Assembly: GCA_964036315.1 (NCBI GenBank)
Contig: OZ038496.1
Span: 20,038,185-20,102,184, forward strand
Reading direction: 5' to 3'
Length of the DNA stretch: 64,000 bases
Source of the DNA: Acanthosepion esculentum
Lineage: Eukaryota > Mollusca > Cephalopoda > Sepiida > Sepiidae
How positions within the stretch are numbered: position 1 is the stretch's first letter; each line of letters begins with the position of its first letter. Positions 1 to 11,351 of the stretch are shown here, piece after piece. Made by a program: the position numbers and the translations under genes. The notes below the pieces were generated by a model. It was given only the letters and a program-made list of their open reading frames with translations. It ran no database searches and was not told where the DNA came from.

Positions 1-1320
1 TTTTTTGTTTTTGTTTTTACAATTTTTTGCAACAAATTTTTTTGTACAATAACAATTTTTATAACTTGGAAATTAATTTGGGAATAATCAAAATTAATTG
101 CGAAATCCAGTAAAAGTCACTCATGAAATAAAAATAATTGTTTGTATGGAAAATAAGGATCTGCATACATCTAATTGTCTTTAAATTAAGTGGCAACAGA
201 AGAATTATCATTAAGCTTTTAAAAGGTAAACTTAAATATTGATGTAATACTTAAATTCAAACACACTTGTTTAGTAAGTCTTCTTGTTATATTCCATGCT
301 AATAGGAATATATACTTGACAAACACGGTGGATAAAATAAGTAAAGGTTTATTGTAATAACCAATACAATAAGAATAAAGGTACAGTTATGCACAAAGTC
401 ATCACAAGTCAATCCAGTGGTGAGTGCTACTATTGGAAGGTTGGGAGTTCTTGCATAAGTCTGAGTCGTACTTAACAGATCCCAGCTAGACTCTGTAGTC
501 CGTTGCCTTACGGATACTTATAGGTTGTTACTACCTATAGTGTAGTTACTCATAGGGGTGACAGGTTACATCACTTCTGAAGTGGCAGAACAAACTTTTT
601 ACTCAATAAATAAAGTTACAAAATGTTAATGGTTAAAAAAAATGTTTACTAAATTTCTCTTACACTTTCACATTCTTGACATCAGGTAAATATTGATTAC
701 TTTTACAAATGTAAAAAGCTGGGAAAGAACTTTCAAAAAGAATTCTTCCTTTCTTTCTTATTATATTTTTTTAATGTGAATAATAGGTTTCAAAAATGGG
801 GATAAAGCAGTTGAGAGGATAAATGTATTTTTCTTACCTGTGTACAAATGTGATGAGAAGGAAGGGTCTATTGAAACCATATTCCGCCTTTCTTTTCCAT
901 ATTGTGTATGCCGTAATATGATACAGCCAAGGGTCAAGGCCGACACTAACATTCCATAGCTATTGTAACTTAATCCTTTTATGATCAGAATGCTTGAGTT
1001 ACTGTCCATTTTGAGTTAAATACATCCGTCAAGCGGGCTCTGCAGTCAAGTGAGTTTGAGAGTAGATAATTGTGGAGTTAGAAAGGATATGGATGAAGAA
1101 TTTTGATATGGATGAAGAATTTTGACAGATTGAAGAACCTTTACTTTACATACGTAATAAGCATTTCACATTTTTTCCAACACACTTAAGTGTTTTGAAT
1201 ATGTTGTCCTTTAAGTTTATATTATTATGGGCAGGGTAAGCACTTGCCCACAAATATATATGTCACCCAGGAGGTGCCAAACTCTCTATGCAGTAGTAAT
1301 GGACTGTTACATAAAATAAA
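1..1320. other. AT-rich DNA, no gene recognised
   Basis: No convincing coding frame or known element is visible. The stretch at about 305-575 is less AT-rich than its surroundings and reads like part of an unidentified dispersed repeat, but no second copy was found in this window. Open frames here are short and carry no motif. Confidence 0.4.
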
Positions 1321-1610
1321 TTATATACTGTATATGCTCGTCTCTAAGTCGATTTCATATATAGTATGAACCCTGAATTTTTTGGCATGAATTTTAACCC
1401 CTCCAGAAAAAAAATTACCTATGTATAGTGCAACTGGTCAGTGGCTATCAACCCTCTAATGCAATTGTCTCCTTTAATGCTTTTGTGTGACACCAAAATG
1501 CATGATTTTTAACCTCATCAAAAAAAACCTGTGTATAGTGCAACCCCCCCCTTTTTTTTACGCAAAAAGATAATCATAAAAACTTGCACTATACACAAGT
1601 ATATGCAGAA
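1321..1610. repeat. Short repeat cluster with TGTATAGTGCAA motifs
   Basis: The words 'gtatagtgcaa' (near 1422 and 1531) and, inverted, 'ttgcactatacac' (near 1585) recur. The last two form an inverted pair of about 14 bp around a C-run and T-run. This resembles the end of a small DNA transposon, but no target-site duplication was confirmed. Confidence 0.35.
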
Positions 1611-1989
1611 AAAGAAATGCCTGATGATGACCGGAGGACCTGTCAAAAGTACTTGCATATCTAAGGAAGACCTAATACAGTTAATAATTTTAAAAAACAA
1701 GGATCATAACATTCATCAAGTGGTTAGTGGGTTAATGCATCTTTAAAATTTAGTTAGCGAAGTGAATTCATTTTATATCTTTAACTTCACTAATTTACTT
1801 TTTGTATGAATGATTCATTGTAATATATATGAATGACAAATCAAAATAGTAAAGCATAAATTTAACATGATTTGCATTTATTTTAGCTTCATCAGAAAAT
1901 ATTTAGGAAATGAGGAAACAGAGAAAGATGCAGTTGTATGCCTTCAACTACAGATAAAATGTATTGTTGGCCATTTTATTACGAATAAG

Positions 1990-2225
1990 TATTGTTGGTA
2001 ATTTTGTATAGAAAATATATTGATGGTATTTTTACTATAAAAATGTATTTTTATACTTTAGTGTTTTGTTTTTTGTTTCGGAGCTCACTGTTTGCCCAGA
2101 GCTGGGACCCTAACAGGTGCTACCACCCCAGGTTAGGGCGGACCTGGGAACAACAGCAATTAAGAGATGGTCCCATACTGCTCAAAAATCTCCAATCTCC
2201 CAATCAGAGGCCTAGACTGTAGTGA
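1990..2225 (+). repeat. Dispersed repeat R1, copy 1
   Basis: The segment around 2040-2220 matches 40205-40380 in the same orientation. It includes 'taacaggtgctaccaccc' and a following 'acctgggaac...caattaagag'. The two copies are strongly similar by eye over about 180 bp. The family is not recognised. A (TA)n tract follows at about 2296-2342. Confidence 0.6.
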
Positions 2226-2290
2226 GGAAAAAATGGGAAAGTTTGTAAAAATATTAAAAACAATGAAAATGTTTAAATTTTATGAAAACA

Positions 2291-2295
<5 letters not shown>

Positions 2296-2342
<47 letters not shown>
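2296..2342. repeat. (TA)n microsatellite
   Basis: Uninterrupted alternating AT of roughly 45 bp, next to repeat R1 copy 1. Confidence 0.95.
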
Positions 2343-2346
<4 letters not shown>

Positions 2347-2789
2347 CGCAATATATTAAATATAGACAGAAATCAGCACGGCATGGTGACTCTCAGTTTC
2401 ATATTTCAATGCAATCTTCAGACCAAGACATTTTTTATAACTATAAATGTTTATACACAGTATTTTATTAATAACAAAACGTGTTTATTGAAACCACCAC
2501 TGAAAAAAATCAAAGACTAGACAATTGTCTTTTAAGTCAAGCAGTTTTGGTAAGTAAAGGGCTAAATACTTACGAATAAAGCATTACTATAAAACAAATA
2601 AAGTAAGGCATACAGAAAATTATCTTGCTGACTTCAACTTTTGCAGATGTTATCCACTCATCAGGTCGTTAGATAATTCAAATGATTTTTCTAAAATTGT
2701 CTAATTATTCTATTTAGTGATCTAACACCCTGAGTTCAACACTTAAAGTTTTATTTTCTGGGAAATGTTTCAACAGACTACAGAAAATG

Positions 2790-3290
2790 TGACACAGAAA
2801 GCTGAATGCACATTGAAATAGTGAAAGAAGCATTCCAAAATCTAAGCAAAGTAATATGAAAGAGGAAAATTTAATTAGGAACAAAGAAAAAGTGCTGAAC
2901 TGCTGTGTAATATTGATCCTCCTATGTAACAGTGAATACTGGACAATTTCATCTGAGGAGGAGGAAACTTGGTTTAACAAAGATTTGGTTCTACATAAGG
3001 AAGTTCAGAATATCATAGACAAAGCATGTTAGCAATGATGAAGTTTTAAGAAAAATGGGAACAAAAGAACATTCATACTTAGAATCAGAAAGGGACAGCT
3101 GAAATTTCTGGAAATGAGAAAAGAGGGCTTGGAGAATTTTATACTCACAGCAAAACAGTGAGTAACCTACCTCATAAGATTAAATAAATGGTTGATAGAA
3201 CAAGGACTGGTTTTAAAGAGACAAACATTGTTTAGATCTATGGAGGATAGGAAGTTGGGGAGAACCATGATTGCCCACATCATGACCGGA
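2790..3290 (+). mobile_element. LINE C (RTE-like non-LTR retrotransposon) 3' fragment, degenerate
   Basis: Conceptual translation across several frames gives the C-terminal part of a LINE ORF2. A 'WTISS' stretch is followed by a basic region, then 'RKGQLKFLEMRKEGLENFIL', then 'DRKLGRTMIAHIM'. This order matches the copies at 9054-9745 (minus), 25150-25640 (plus) and 32965-33445 (minus). Frameshifts and stops show that it is dead. The similarity to LINE ORF2 C-termini is recalled from family knowledge, and the exact clade is uncertain. Confidence 0.65.
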
Positions 3291-3293
3291 CAT

Positions 3294-3548
3294 AGAAGAG
3301 GATTGATATTGTATAACAGTTCAATACACTTTTCTTTATTTCTATTGCTTCAAGTTTCTTCTTCATCTATGAAGAGCTTGTTCAGCATTAACTGCCATAT
3401 AAGAGGATTGATATTACATAACAGTTCAATACACTTTTCTTTCTTTTTATTGCTTCAAGTTTCTTCTTCATCTGTGAAGATCTTGTCCAGCATTCACTGC
3501 CATAGAAGAGGATTGATATTACATAACAGTTCAATACACTTTTCTTTG
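3294..3548 (-). repeat. Three tandem copies of a LINE C internal segment
   Basis: A unit of about 103 bp starting 'agaggattgatatt' is repeated three times. It holds the reverse complement of the LINE C segment coding for the region just upstream of 'WTISS'. It lies head-on against the plus-strand LINE C piece ending at 3290. It is open for 132 codons on the plus strand, but that frame is antisense and has no meaning. Confidence 0.6.
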
Positions 3549-3559
3549 AAATTTATTTG

Positions 3560-4067
3560 TACTTTCTTGTTATTTCTTTGTTTTTTTTAATAATATATTT
3601 TGTTATATTTTTAATAAATTCTTTTTCCTTTTTTACAGGTAAGTTTGCAATTTTGGTGAAAGGATATTTTTCAATTTTGCTTTCAAATCAGGTAGGTATT
3701 ATTACAAATACATTTATTACAATATAAAAGTAATGTTGTGAGGATGTGAATAAGGTTGGGTGTTACAATTAGGACATTTTTAGCAAAAATAAAAAAGGTT
3801 ACTCAACCAAAATATGCATGTTTATTATAGTAAACAAAGATAATATATGTTATGTATATTTTGTTTGCAAATGATGACAATTTTTTTTTCATAATAAATA
3901 TATATATTTTTAAATTTATATATTTTTTAAAATTGTGATTAACATGTAAAGGTCAATATCTCCATGTTTTAAGGATTGTATATCTGTTTTTTTATATATA
4001 TATATATACTGGTTTTATTTAACTCTCACTGTTCTATCTCTCTATCAGATCTATCTCAGGCTGTCTG

Positions 4068-4104
<37 letters not shown>

Positions 4105-4480
4105 AGTATTTTAGTTTTAGAAGGCTGATTTTCCAATTAGTCTAATTCCCCAGGAGTTTATATAGTTTTTTTTCTTTTTTTGAACTTGTCAGCATTTGCA
4201 TAGTTGTAAAATCTTTACAACAGCTATGCAGTTATATAACTTACAGACAGATCTGTGTATACATGGACACACATAAAATAGATAATTTTTTTATTTTTAT
4301 ACATTGGCTAATTATTAACTCTTAACATTTGATATGAAAATAAAAAGAATATGCATAGAATTTTTTGCCTGAATTTTCAATTTTCTTCATAAATTCATTA
4401 AAGAATTATTAAATTCAAAGTCAATGATGCTACTTTAGATTTTATCTATCTCTGACAGTCTTTTCATTATCTATCTATAT
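3560..4480. other. AT-rich DNA with simple repeats
   Basis: No gene is seen. A (TA)n tract lies near 3992 and a (TCTA)n tetranucleotide array at about 4065-4104. Confidence 0.5.
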
Positions 4481-4548
4481 ATAGGGTGACTGAAACGTAA
4501 TTCCCTATTTTATGTATGATGGACTCTCCCGTTTTGTAAAAATTATAG

Positions 4549-4552
<4 letters not shown>

Positions 4553-4612
<60 letters not shown>
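4553..4612. repeat. (TA)n microsatellite
   Basis: About 60 bp of uninterrupted TA. It is bounded by 'tttta' on the left and 'taaaa' on the right, so the whole tract is palindromic. Confidence 0.95.
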
Positions 4613-4617
<5 letters not shown>

Positions 4618-4804
4618 GAAATAACTAGATATTAGCGACCGTATATTCACGTGCTGGCATGCATGCATTGGTGAGCAAATAAATAAATACCAAGAGGTGG
4701 AGACATGATAGTGCTCAATGTGATTAGACAGACCAAAGAAATATACATTAATAAATATACATATGCCTACATTTGGTGTGTGACCTAAGTTCCGTTGGTT
4801 ACAA

Positions 4805-4839
4805 GATATAGCTTATTGTTTTAAACAATAAGCTATATC
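4805..4839. repeat. Perfect 35-bp palindrome
   Basis: Positions 4805-4821 and 4823-4839 are exact reverse complements (17 bp each) separated by one base. The arm reads 'gatatagcttattgttt'. There is no T-run or gene end nearby that would make it a terminator. Confidence 0.9.
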
Positions 4840-4868
4840 GTATTTATATTATATATTATATTTTATTA

Positions 4869-4893
4869 ATATGTGTGTGTGTGTGTGTGTGTG
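4869..4893. repeat. (GT)n microsatellite
   Basis: About 24 bp of GT repeats. Confidence 0.9.
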
Positions 4894-5162
4894 GTGACTT
4901 TCTGACTTGGTGCAAGACCATGATGGTTGGTATGATAGACTCATGAATGTCCAAGCTAGCTTGACAAAACACACGCACATATATATATTCACAGACAAGC
5001 TTCTTAGTATCCTTATTAAAGGAAGAGAGAAAATTACCATGCTGATACATATTCATTTATTCTGAGTACTTTCAACATTAGCACAATGTCATCATCAGGG
5101 TGTTGTTTTTTTTCTAAGATTTTCTAAAATTGTTGTATTCATTATTTTTCCAATACAAAATT

Positions 5163-5460
5163 ATAGTGGATAGCAGCTTGGATTGATGAATCCAAGAGCC
5201 GAGTTCAAATTCCAGTCAAATCCATTACATTCACTTACATGCTGATACCCTTGGGAAAAGTATGACTCCTCTTCTTCTCCCCCTAGCTATGGGTAAATAG
5301 CAGGACAGACTGGTTTTCTATAGCCTTGGATGGCAACTGGTCTATCGCAGAAAGAAATGGCAACCTTCTGTAGAAAAAAATGTGCCTTGTCAGTCATATA
5401 TCAAAAGATATATGATCACCTAAGCATCTATCACGCATGGTACATAACTGACTGAACTCA
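5163..5460 (+). mobile_element. tRNA-derived SINE (family S1), near full length
   Basis: A pol III promoter-like head is visible. 'tagtggatagcagcttgg' resembles box A and 'gagttcaaattcc' resembles box B. The body contains 'agctatgggtaaatagc' and 'agaaagaaatggcaacc', and the tail runs 'gatcacctaagcatctatc'. Further copies lie at 15163-15235 (+), 15440-15615 (-), 18030-18240 (-), 25645-25915 (-), 33955-34110 (-), 40983-41215 (+) and 49005-49320 (-). It is the best-preserved plus-strand copy in the window. Confidence 0.8.
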
Positions 5461-6102
5461 GATATGTTGAAATCCATCTTTTGGGACATCTGTAATATGG
5501 ATGACTTAAAGTGATAAAATCTGCATATTGCACTCAGTGATATCTTTTACTGTCATTAAAACTATCGTATTATGACCAGCCCTCTATTTGGTAAGTTTTC
5601 CTACTAGACACTTAATAAGTTAGATACATTTAGTAGTAGAGAGAGAGGCTCCTCCTATTATTTGTTTTTAGGTACTATTGGAAAGATATTTTTCATTCAG
5701 GATCTTGAGTCTTGAAATCATTCAAGTATAGTTATTCACTTTGTTATTTGGAGTTGATTGTATCTTGCGAGGCCAGACTCAATTTTCTTCAAGACTCTCA
5801 TTCCATTCATTCATTCGAAATCTTTTGCCCACTAATTCTTTTTTCTACTCAGTTTCACCCGTTATTAGTTTTGTTCCTTCTGACTTCAGATAATCAAATG
5901 GAGGCTAAAAGTGTTTCAAGGGAGGTAATTCAATCGCCCAATGTATTACATTTCTTCATACATTTCTTCATACCTTTCTTTTTTAACTTAGTAAAAAAAT
6001 AAGAATTCTGTTCTTCATTCACAAATACACAAAATCTACAATAGGATCTAGTGCGTGTGTTTTTGAGCTTTGTATGTGCATATTTGCATGTCTGTCTACA
6101 GG
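5461..6102. other. No gene recognised
   Basis: Unique-looking AT-rich sequence. The open frame at 5712-6002 is hydrophobic and low in complexity, with no motif and no splice context. Confidence 0.4.
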
Positions 6103-6660
6103 GCCAGTGCAAGGGTCTGGTGCCCCACCCCCGAATCTGTTAAGAGGCTCCCCCCACTCTACAACATCTCAATTTTCATAAGGTAGTATTCATCTATAAT
6201 AATAGATCATATGCAAAATAGATGAACCATTCAACTAGAAAAATTGAAAATAAATACAATGTATCTAAATACAAATTAGAGACGTGTCATAAGAAATCAT
6301 GTTTTATGGCAATTTTTAACATCAACTTAAGGTTTTTCTTGTTGAAAGAGAAATTTTAACAGATTCAACATTATGGATAAAAAATAGTGAATTTTATATA
6401 GTGTTTTTTTGAGATTTAATATAAGCAAAACAAATTTACAGATTTGGACAGAAAAGAAGACAAGAATAACACCAAAATCCACAAAGATTGTTTATCCTTT
6501 AATAGTCAATTGTGCTTAATTTAATTTTTAAAGTATATAAATGTAGGTCAAAAAAGGCAAATATTTATAAGATAGCAAGGGTCACAAAGCACTGCCTGGG
6601 GCCCCCAATTAAGGATGAGCCCCTCTGGCTGGGGGAGTTGAGGGTAGTACACACTGGCTC
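6103..6660 (+). repeat. 560-bp dispersed repeat R2, copy 1 (possible hAT-like non-autonomous element)
   Basis: Matches 54892-55455 in the same orientation along its whole length. Shared landmarks include 'catctcaattttca', 'caactagaaaaa', 'ttttatatagtgttttttt', 'tataaatgtaggt' and 'aagatagcaag'. One end starts 'cagggccagtgcaaggg' and the other is rich in 'ggggcccc'-type sequence. That resembles the ends of some hAT elements, but no target-site duplication was confirmed. Confidence 0.6.
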
Positions 6661-7200
6661 TGTCTATCTGTGTTTCTTTACATGTTCAAGTGTGTGCCTT
6701 TTTCTCCTCATGTGTTTGCAATATAAAGCCATGTGTTTAATAAACCAAAAGTTTGGAGTCACCCTCTGGATTTAATAATTAGTAGGTTTCATAACATCTT
6801 TGGTTTAACTAACTCCTAAGCTCAAATACTGAAACCATCAGTGTATGGCATACGATTTTTTACAGAGGAGGTTACCTAAAATTTCCAATCTGTCAGCCTT
6901 AGGATTGTCATTAGTCAGCAAGGTAGATTTGGCAAAAAGAGCAAGAATTTTAAGGAACTTTATACAGTAAGGAGTTAATTCTTTTTTTAAGTCCCAACCA
7001 GAGACCTACGGTCAGAAATGGCTTCATGACATTTTCCACTGAATATATTTGTGAAAAAAACAAACAGACAAAACCTAACATTACACACATTTTAAAATTG
7101 TCAGACATCCTTGACCAGCTGGGGATACCATACCAAGCTGAAGTCATCCCTGCAAAAAAAACAAAAAACAAACTAAGATCATATATTTAACATAAATATA
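6661..7200. other. No gene recognised
   Basis: AT-rich sequence without a supported feature. Confidence 0.4.
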
Positions 7201-7205
7201 GTTCT

Positions 7206-7430
7206 TCATAATGTGTAAGCTGTACTTGTGAGTACAATTTTTTGTATTTCTTTAAGGTATGAGCTACCAGGAATTGCTTCACTGTGTCTCTCAGACCCTT
7301 TTCCAATCAATCTGAGAGCTCCAACTACAGCTGAAATTATTGATGACCTCATGTGCCACATTTCTGAGATTTCTATTTCATGGTCCTTGTATTTTGATAA
7401 TATGAATAATAATATTAATATATGATAAAA
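7206..7430 (-). mobile_element. LINE ORF C-terminal fragment
   Basis: Minus-strand translation contains 'KDHEIEISEMWHM', then 'IISAVVGALRLIGKGSE', then 'IPGSSYLKEIQKIVLTST'. This order (EIE.. MW.M, then VVGALG.I.KG, then L.EIQKI.L..TA) is a familiar C-terminal end of reverse-transcriptase polyproteins in many invertebrate retrotransposon annotations. Only the last 70 or so residues are present, and the reading frame runs into unrelated sequence upstream. The similarity is recalled, not computed. Confidence 0.6.
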
Positions 7431-9053
7431 CCCTTCAGGAAGAGAATGTCCCTCTGATCTGAAGTGTGTCCCCCCAGCCTTCATCAGGTGCTTGTTGATC
7501 TAGGTAATTCAGGGAAATTTGAACTGAACTCTGTATTTAATCTCTAGGTGTAGATTGTTCTTGTTTCATTGCCTATGTCTAGGGATATTTCATCAAGTTC
7601 TTATTTATTCCTGCTCAGTTATTGCTTGCGCTGTTTCGACTACATCTAAGTCTGCATCATCAGTTTATTAGTTAATAACAATAGAACACCGATCCATCAT
7701 TTGGTGTCCAGTACAATTTTATATTAGTACACAATTTTTTACATGCTATCAAAAATGATGGTACATATGAAATTGCTATTTTGTTAGATCCTTACTATTA
7801 TGTAGCGGAGACTTACCTCGGTGACCCAAAAGGACCAGAGTTGTATGTATGTTTTGCAATGGAGTGTGGAGACGATGAATTGGTGAGCTTCAGACTGAAG
7901 GTGAATTGGGCAGCACTTCATGTGGACAAAAGTGGTGGTGTTGCTTGTAACCATTTTTATTGGCTGGTTCTGGTCGTTCATCAGCTGAGCAATGGCTGAG
8001 TCAGGTGCATAAAAGCACGGTACACTCATTCAAGAGGGAGTCTCATTTCTGACAAGGAGTTGCATACTTGAGATTGAGGAATGGAGATCTGTGGAATTAA
8101 TTCATTTGCCTATTGGACCTATTGGACTTGTATATAGTTTTTTGTGTGTGTGTGTGTGTGTGTTTCTGACCAATTCTCACACATATTATTAGAAAAATTT
8201 TACATATGAGTTTTTAAATACATATATTTTCCAGTTCTTATTCTTGTACTCTGCTCTATCATGGAATTGTTCTTTACACCTTTTGGCTTTATAAAAATCA
8301 GATAGGTTGGGATTATTAGCATTGGCCAAAATTCAAGGAGAAGGAAAACAAAACTAGAGTAGACAGATTTCTTCAGCCTTGAAAAGCCACTAATCATGTC
8401 AAGGAGTAAACTGCTATAAAAAAAATCCTATCCTTATATTTTACATTGTATCTCTGTTCATGAGTGGATTAGAAGGGGTGTTTTTTCAAGAGTGCGGTAC
8501 TTATTTTAACTTTGTGAAACAAGCTACTGTATTAATGCTTACCTAAACACTACAATTACTACTTAACCTTTTCAAGTCCAGGGTCAATCTTTATCTATCC
8601 TCCTTATCTTCATAATTGTCACATCCTTATAGCCTCCTCTGATGCCCATGCTACACACCTCATTCAGTAACCCTCTACCATGAGTGGTTCTTGGGCCTTG
8701 TATTAATAAAACAAATCTCCAATTAGCATAAAAAAATTAACAAAACAAAAACCCCTCTAGAAATACATTTAAAAATTAATCGAGAAAAAGTAAATGAAGA
8801 GTTAAATGATTTTATTAGTAATATCTTGATAAAGACTTAAATTTGACATCTGATAAATTTAATGGTATTTACACATTTTTGATATTACAATTTTAAAATT
8901 TTGATTTTTAAAGATTTAAAATTAATTTTTTTACATTATGTTTGAGGGTTTCAAGTCTTGAAAAAGGTTAAGAAACACACTGGTTTAAATCATCCATGAA
9001 GACAAAACATTGCAAGTTTCTCAGTACTCTGTTGCTATTTCCATGGCAAATGT
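7431..9053. other. No gene recognised; SINE-tail-like piece and GT repeat
   Basis: A 'ctgtttcgactacatctaagtctgcatcatcag' type tail lies near 7630-7665, in the style of SINE ends. A (GT)n tract lies at 8142-8163. The short open frames at 7781-8029 overlap on both strands and show no motif. Confidence 0.35.
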
Positions 9054-9745
9054 TCAGACAAGCTTCTTCTTTGTTGTACTGTGTCCCTTCAGGATGTTAG
9101 CAATCGTGGATCGCCACAATTTACTGTTCTTTGTAGCCCTTAATAACTTTTGTCTTTTTGCCATCTTTTCCAAACCCTGCTCTGCCAACCATTCACTCAA
9201 GCTCAAGCAGGTAGGTTGTGAATTGCTTTTTTCTGACCCTCTTACCTTCAATCTATCCTGTGAGTATCAAATTTTCCAAGTCTTCTTTCCTCATTATATG
9301 CCCCAGAAATTTCAAGTGTCTCTTCTTAATGTTAAGCATAGGAGTCCTTTTTGTTGCCATTGTCTCTAGAACTTCATCATTGCTCAAATGTTCAGTCCAT
9401 GGTATTTTCAGCATCCTTCTGTAGAACCACATTTGCATCAAATCTCTTTTTCATCTGGGAGGACATTGTCCATCATTCAAAACATATTAGAGGACTGATA
9501 CTATATAACAGTTCAGTACTCATTTCTTTGTTTCTAACTATATTTTTCTATTTCTTGATACTTTGCTTAGCTTTTGGAAGCCATCTTTCGCTATCCCAAT
9601 GCACCTTTGAATTTCCATGTTGCACTTTCTGCCTTTGTTAATTTGATTCCCAAATGTCTAAATTGTTGCACCTGTTTGATTTCAGTATCTTCAATCTGTA
9701 ATTTGCCTGTTGGGCTGTTACAGAAAATATTAATCAGGGTAGTCT
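9054..9745 (-). mobile_element. LINE C 3' portion, minus strand (longest copy)
   Basis: Reading the minus strand from about 9745 downward gives, over several frames, 'KLQIEDTEIKQVQQFRHLG', then a 'MWFYRRMLKIPWTEHLSND' block. 'IKKRHLKFLGHIMRKEDLEN' follows, then a basic region and 'IVAI'. These are successive conserved blocks of the region downstream of the reverse transcriptase in RTE-like LINE ORF2 proteins. Several frame breaks separate the blocks, so it is a pseudogene. A plus-strand frame of 119 codons at 9010-9369 is its shadow. Confidence 0.75.
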
Positions 9746-9992
9746 TTTATCTGTGACATGATGTCAAAGAATGACCAATAAATTTCAGCATCTTGGATTT
9801 TCATTGCAGTCTTGGATTCAGCTTACATCAAAATTTACAAATTTTTATGAAATACTAGCCTGACACACAGTTGAATGTTGCTTCAGTATTTTTTTAATTA
9901 TAACTTTATGTTTTGCTATAAGTAAAATTAAATGTTCACCTATCTTATCCCTACTCAAAATTTCATAGACAATTATCATCATTAGGCACTCT

Positions 9993-10135
9993 AATTAAAA
10001 CCATCACTCAGCTGTAGGAGCCCTAAAGAAAAGCATCACTCTACAGTATGTGCCCTAACCAAATGTATTACTCTGTGCAAGATGCCCTAAACAAAACTAT
10101 CACTCTGTAGTAGGCGCTCTAAGTAAATCTAACGG
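9993..10135. repeat. Degenerate 33-bp tandem repeat
   Basis: A unit of about 32-34 bp with the pattern 'gccctaa...aaa..atcactct' is repeated about four and a half times with many substitutions. Confidence 0.6.
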
Positions 10136-10139
10136 ACAT

Positions 10140-10700
10140 AAGACTCTACATTATTATAGTGTATTAGTCCATACTAGTGAAATAGTGTATGAGATTAGCT
10201 TACTGCTCTACTTTTACATCAGACAGCATTTTTCATATTGGTTTTATGATAGTTTTGCACCTGTGTGTTTGTGCATGAAAAGGTTTTTAATGAAGGCTCG
10301 AGCCCGTATGTGTGCGCATTTCTATAGAATTCCGTTTTCAGTCTTTAACTTTTAGATACAGCAAGTGAGTGAAAGAAAGAAAGAATTTCTCGAGAACATC
10401 AGTGTTGTTTAGGAGGTGATAGAAAACAAAGTTAGAAAAGAAAGACAGATAGACAGAAAGGCAGAGAGAAACTGACTGATAAGTTTTTAAGTTACCTATT
10501 ATCTGCAGTAAATGTGCATGTAGGCAAAAGGAAAAGAGACATGACTAAGAGAGATAGAGTAGAAGCAAAGTTAGTAGCGGGGATAGAAAATAAAAGACAC
10601 CACCCCTAGTTTTTTACCCAGTACCCAACCCCTCCCAACAAAAAAGTGAAAAAAAAAAGCCTCAAGACTCAATACTGAGAGATAATAATGATGATGTTGG
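10140..10700. other. No gene recognised; purine-rich patch
   Basis: The region from about 10340 to 10620 is rich in GAAAGA-type sequence. No reading frame or element is supported. Confidence 0.35.
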
Positions 10701-11099
10701 CCTCCCTCGACTGTTCTTTCTGACACCCGCCTTCAAGAAAAAGCCCATCCACTTACCGGCTTCCCCTCCTTCACCCCTAATGTACATAGGTACGCCTTCT
10801 GGAGTTTGCTACCTACTCCAGATGGTAGCGGTAGGCTAGTACATTACTGGTTGATACCCCCCCTTTAGTTTCTTCTGCTGCAAGTGTTAGGTCTTGTTCT
10901 GAAAGAAAGAAAAAAACGTAAAAGAAAAGAAAAAATCTGAAGATGTTTCTGAACAGGGACCGACCGATAAATAGTAAAAAATATAATTTCACAAAAGTTT
11001 TCCTGTTTAAGCCACCTTCTTGGGGGTAACCCCTGTTGTGAAAAATCTTTGTTTTTCTATCATTGTGTATCCTTAAAAAAGAGGAACAGTCCAGCTCAT

Positions 11100-11138
<39 letters not shown>

Positions 11139-11309
11139 AATCAGGGTGAAAAAAAAGAAGTAAAATAATAGAAAGGTTCATCTCTGAGAAAATCCAGGAA
11201 TCTTCTGTCAGTTGGATTGTTACATTACTGCTGGTCGAACTTCAAGGTTTACCGAAAATTTGTTTCTATTTTTCTTATTATTTATTTACTTTGGAAGTTG
11301 GATGTAACC
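10700..11309 (+). promoter_or_regulatory. Possible upstream/5' UTR region of the 11.3-kb candidate exon
   Basis: This stretch is visibly richer in C and G than most of the window, for example around 10705-10870, and is mostly free of recognised repeats apart from a CA/TA tract at 11099-11139. It lies directly before a short coding candidate. No TATA or initiator can be assigned with confidence. The promoter role is inference from position and composition only. Confidence 0.25.
11099..11139. repeat. (CA)n(TA)n microsatellite
   Basis: About 24 bp of CA followed by about 15 bp of TA. Confidence 0.9.
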
Positions 11310-11351
11310 ATGCCTGCTTCGGAGGAGATAGACTTAGCCAACAGAGCCCAG
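11310..11351 (+). CDS. Candidate first coding exon (14 codons), unknown protein
   Basis: An ATG in good animal context ('taaccATGc', A at -3) opens a frame reading MPASEEIDLANRAQ. It ends exactly at CAG followed by 'gtaagaatg', a strong splice-donor match, leaving intron phase 0. The same frame is open upstream to 11217, but the upstream residues are low in quality and the internal ATG is the more natural start. The acidic, non-repetitive codon use differs from the surrounding AT-rich DNA. No downstream exon could be paired with it in this window, which is compatible with the very long introns of cephalopods. The protein is not recognised. It could also be a chance ATG-to-donor match. Confidence 0.4.

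Noticed and set aside
4480..4560. Terminus of another mariner ('agggtgactgaaacgtaatt')
   Set aside because: The start is transposon-like, but no partner terminus or transposase piece was found nearby.
5163..5230. Functional tRNA gene
   Set aside because: Box A and box B-like words are present, but there is no complete cloverleaf, and many diverged dispersed copies show that it is a SINE head.
9010..9369. 119-codon plus-strand frame
   Set aside because: It is antisense to LINE C.
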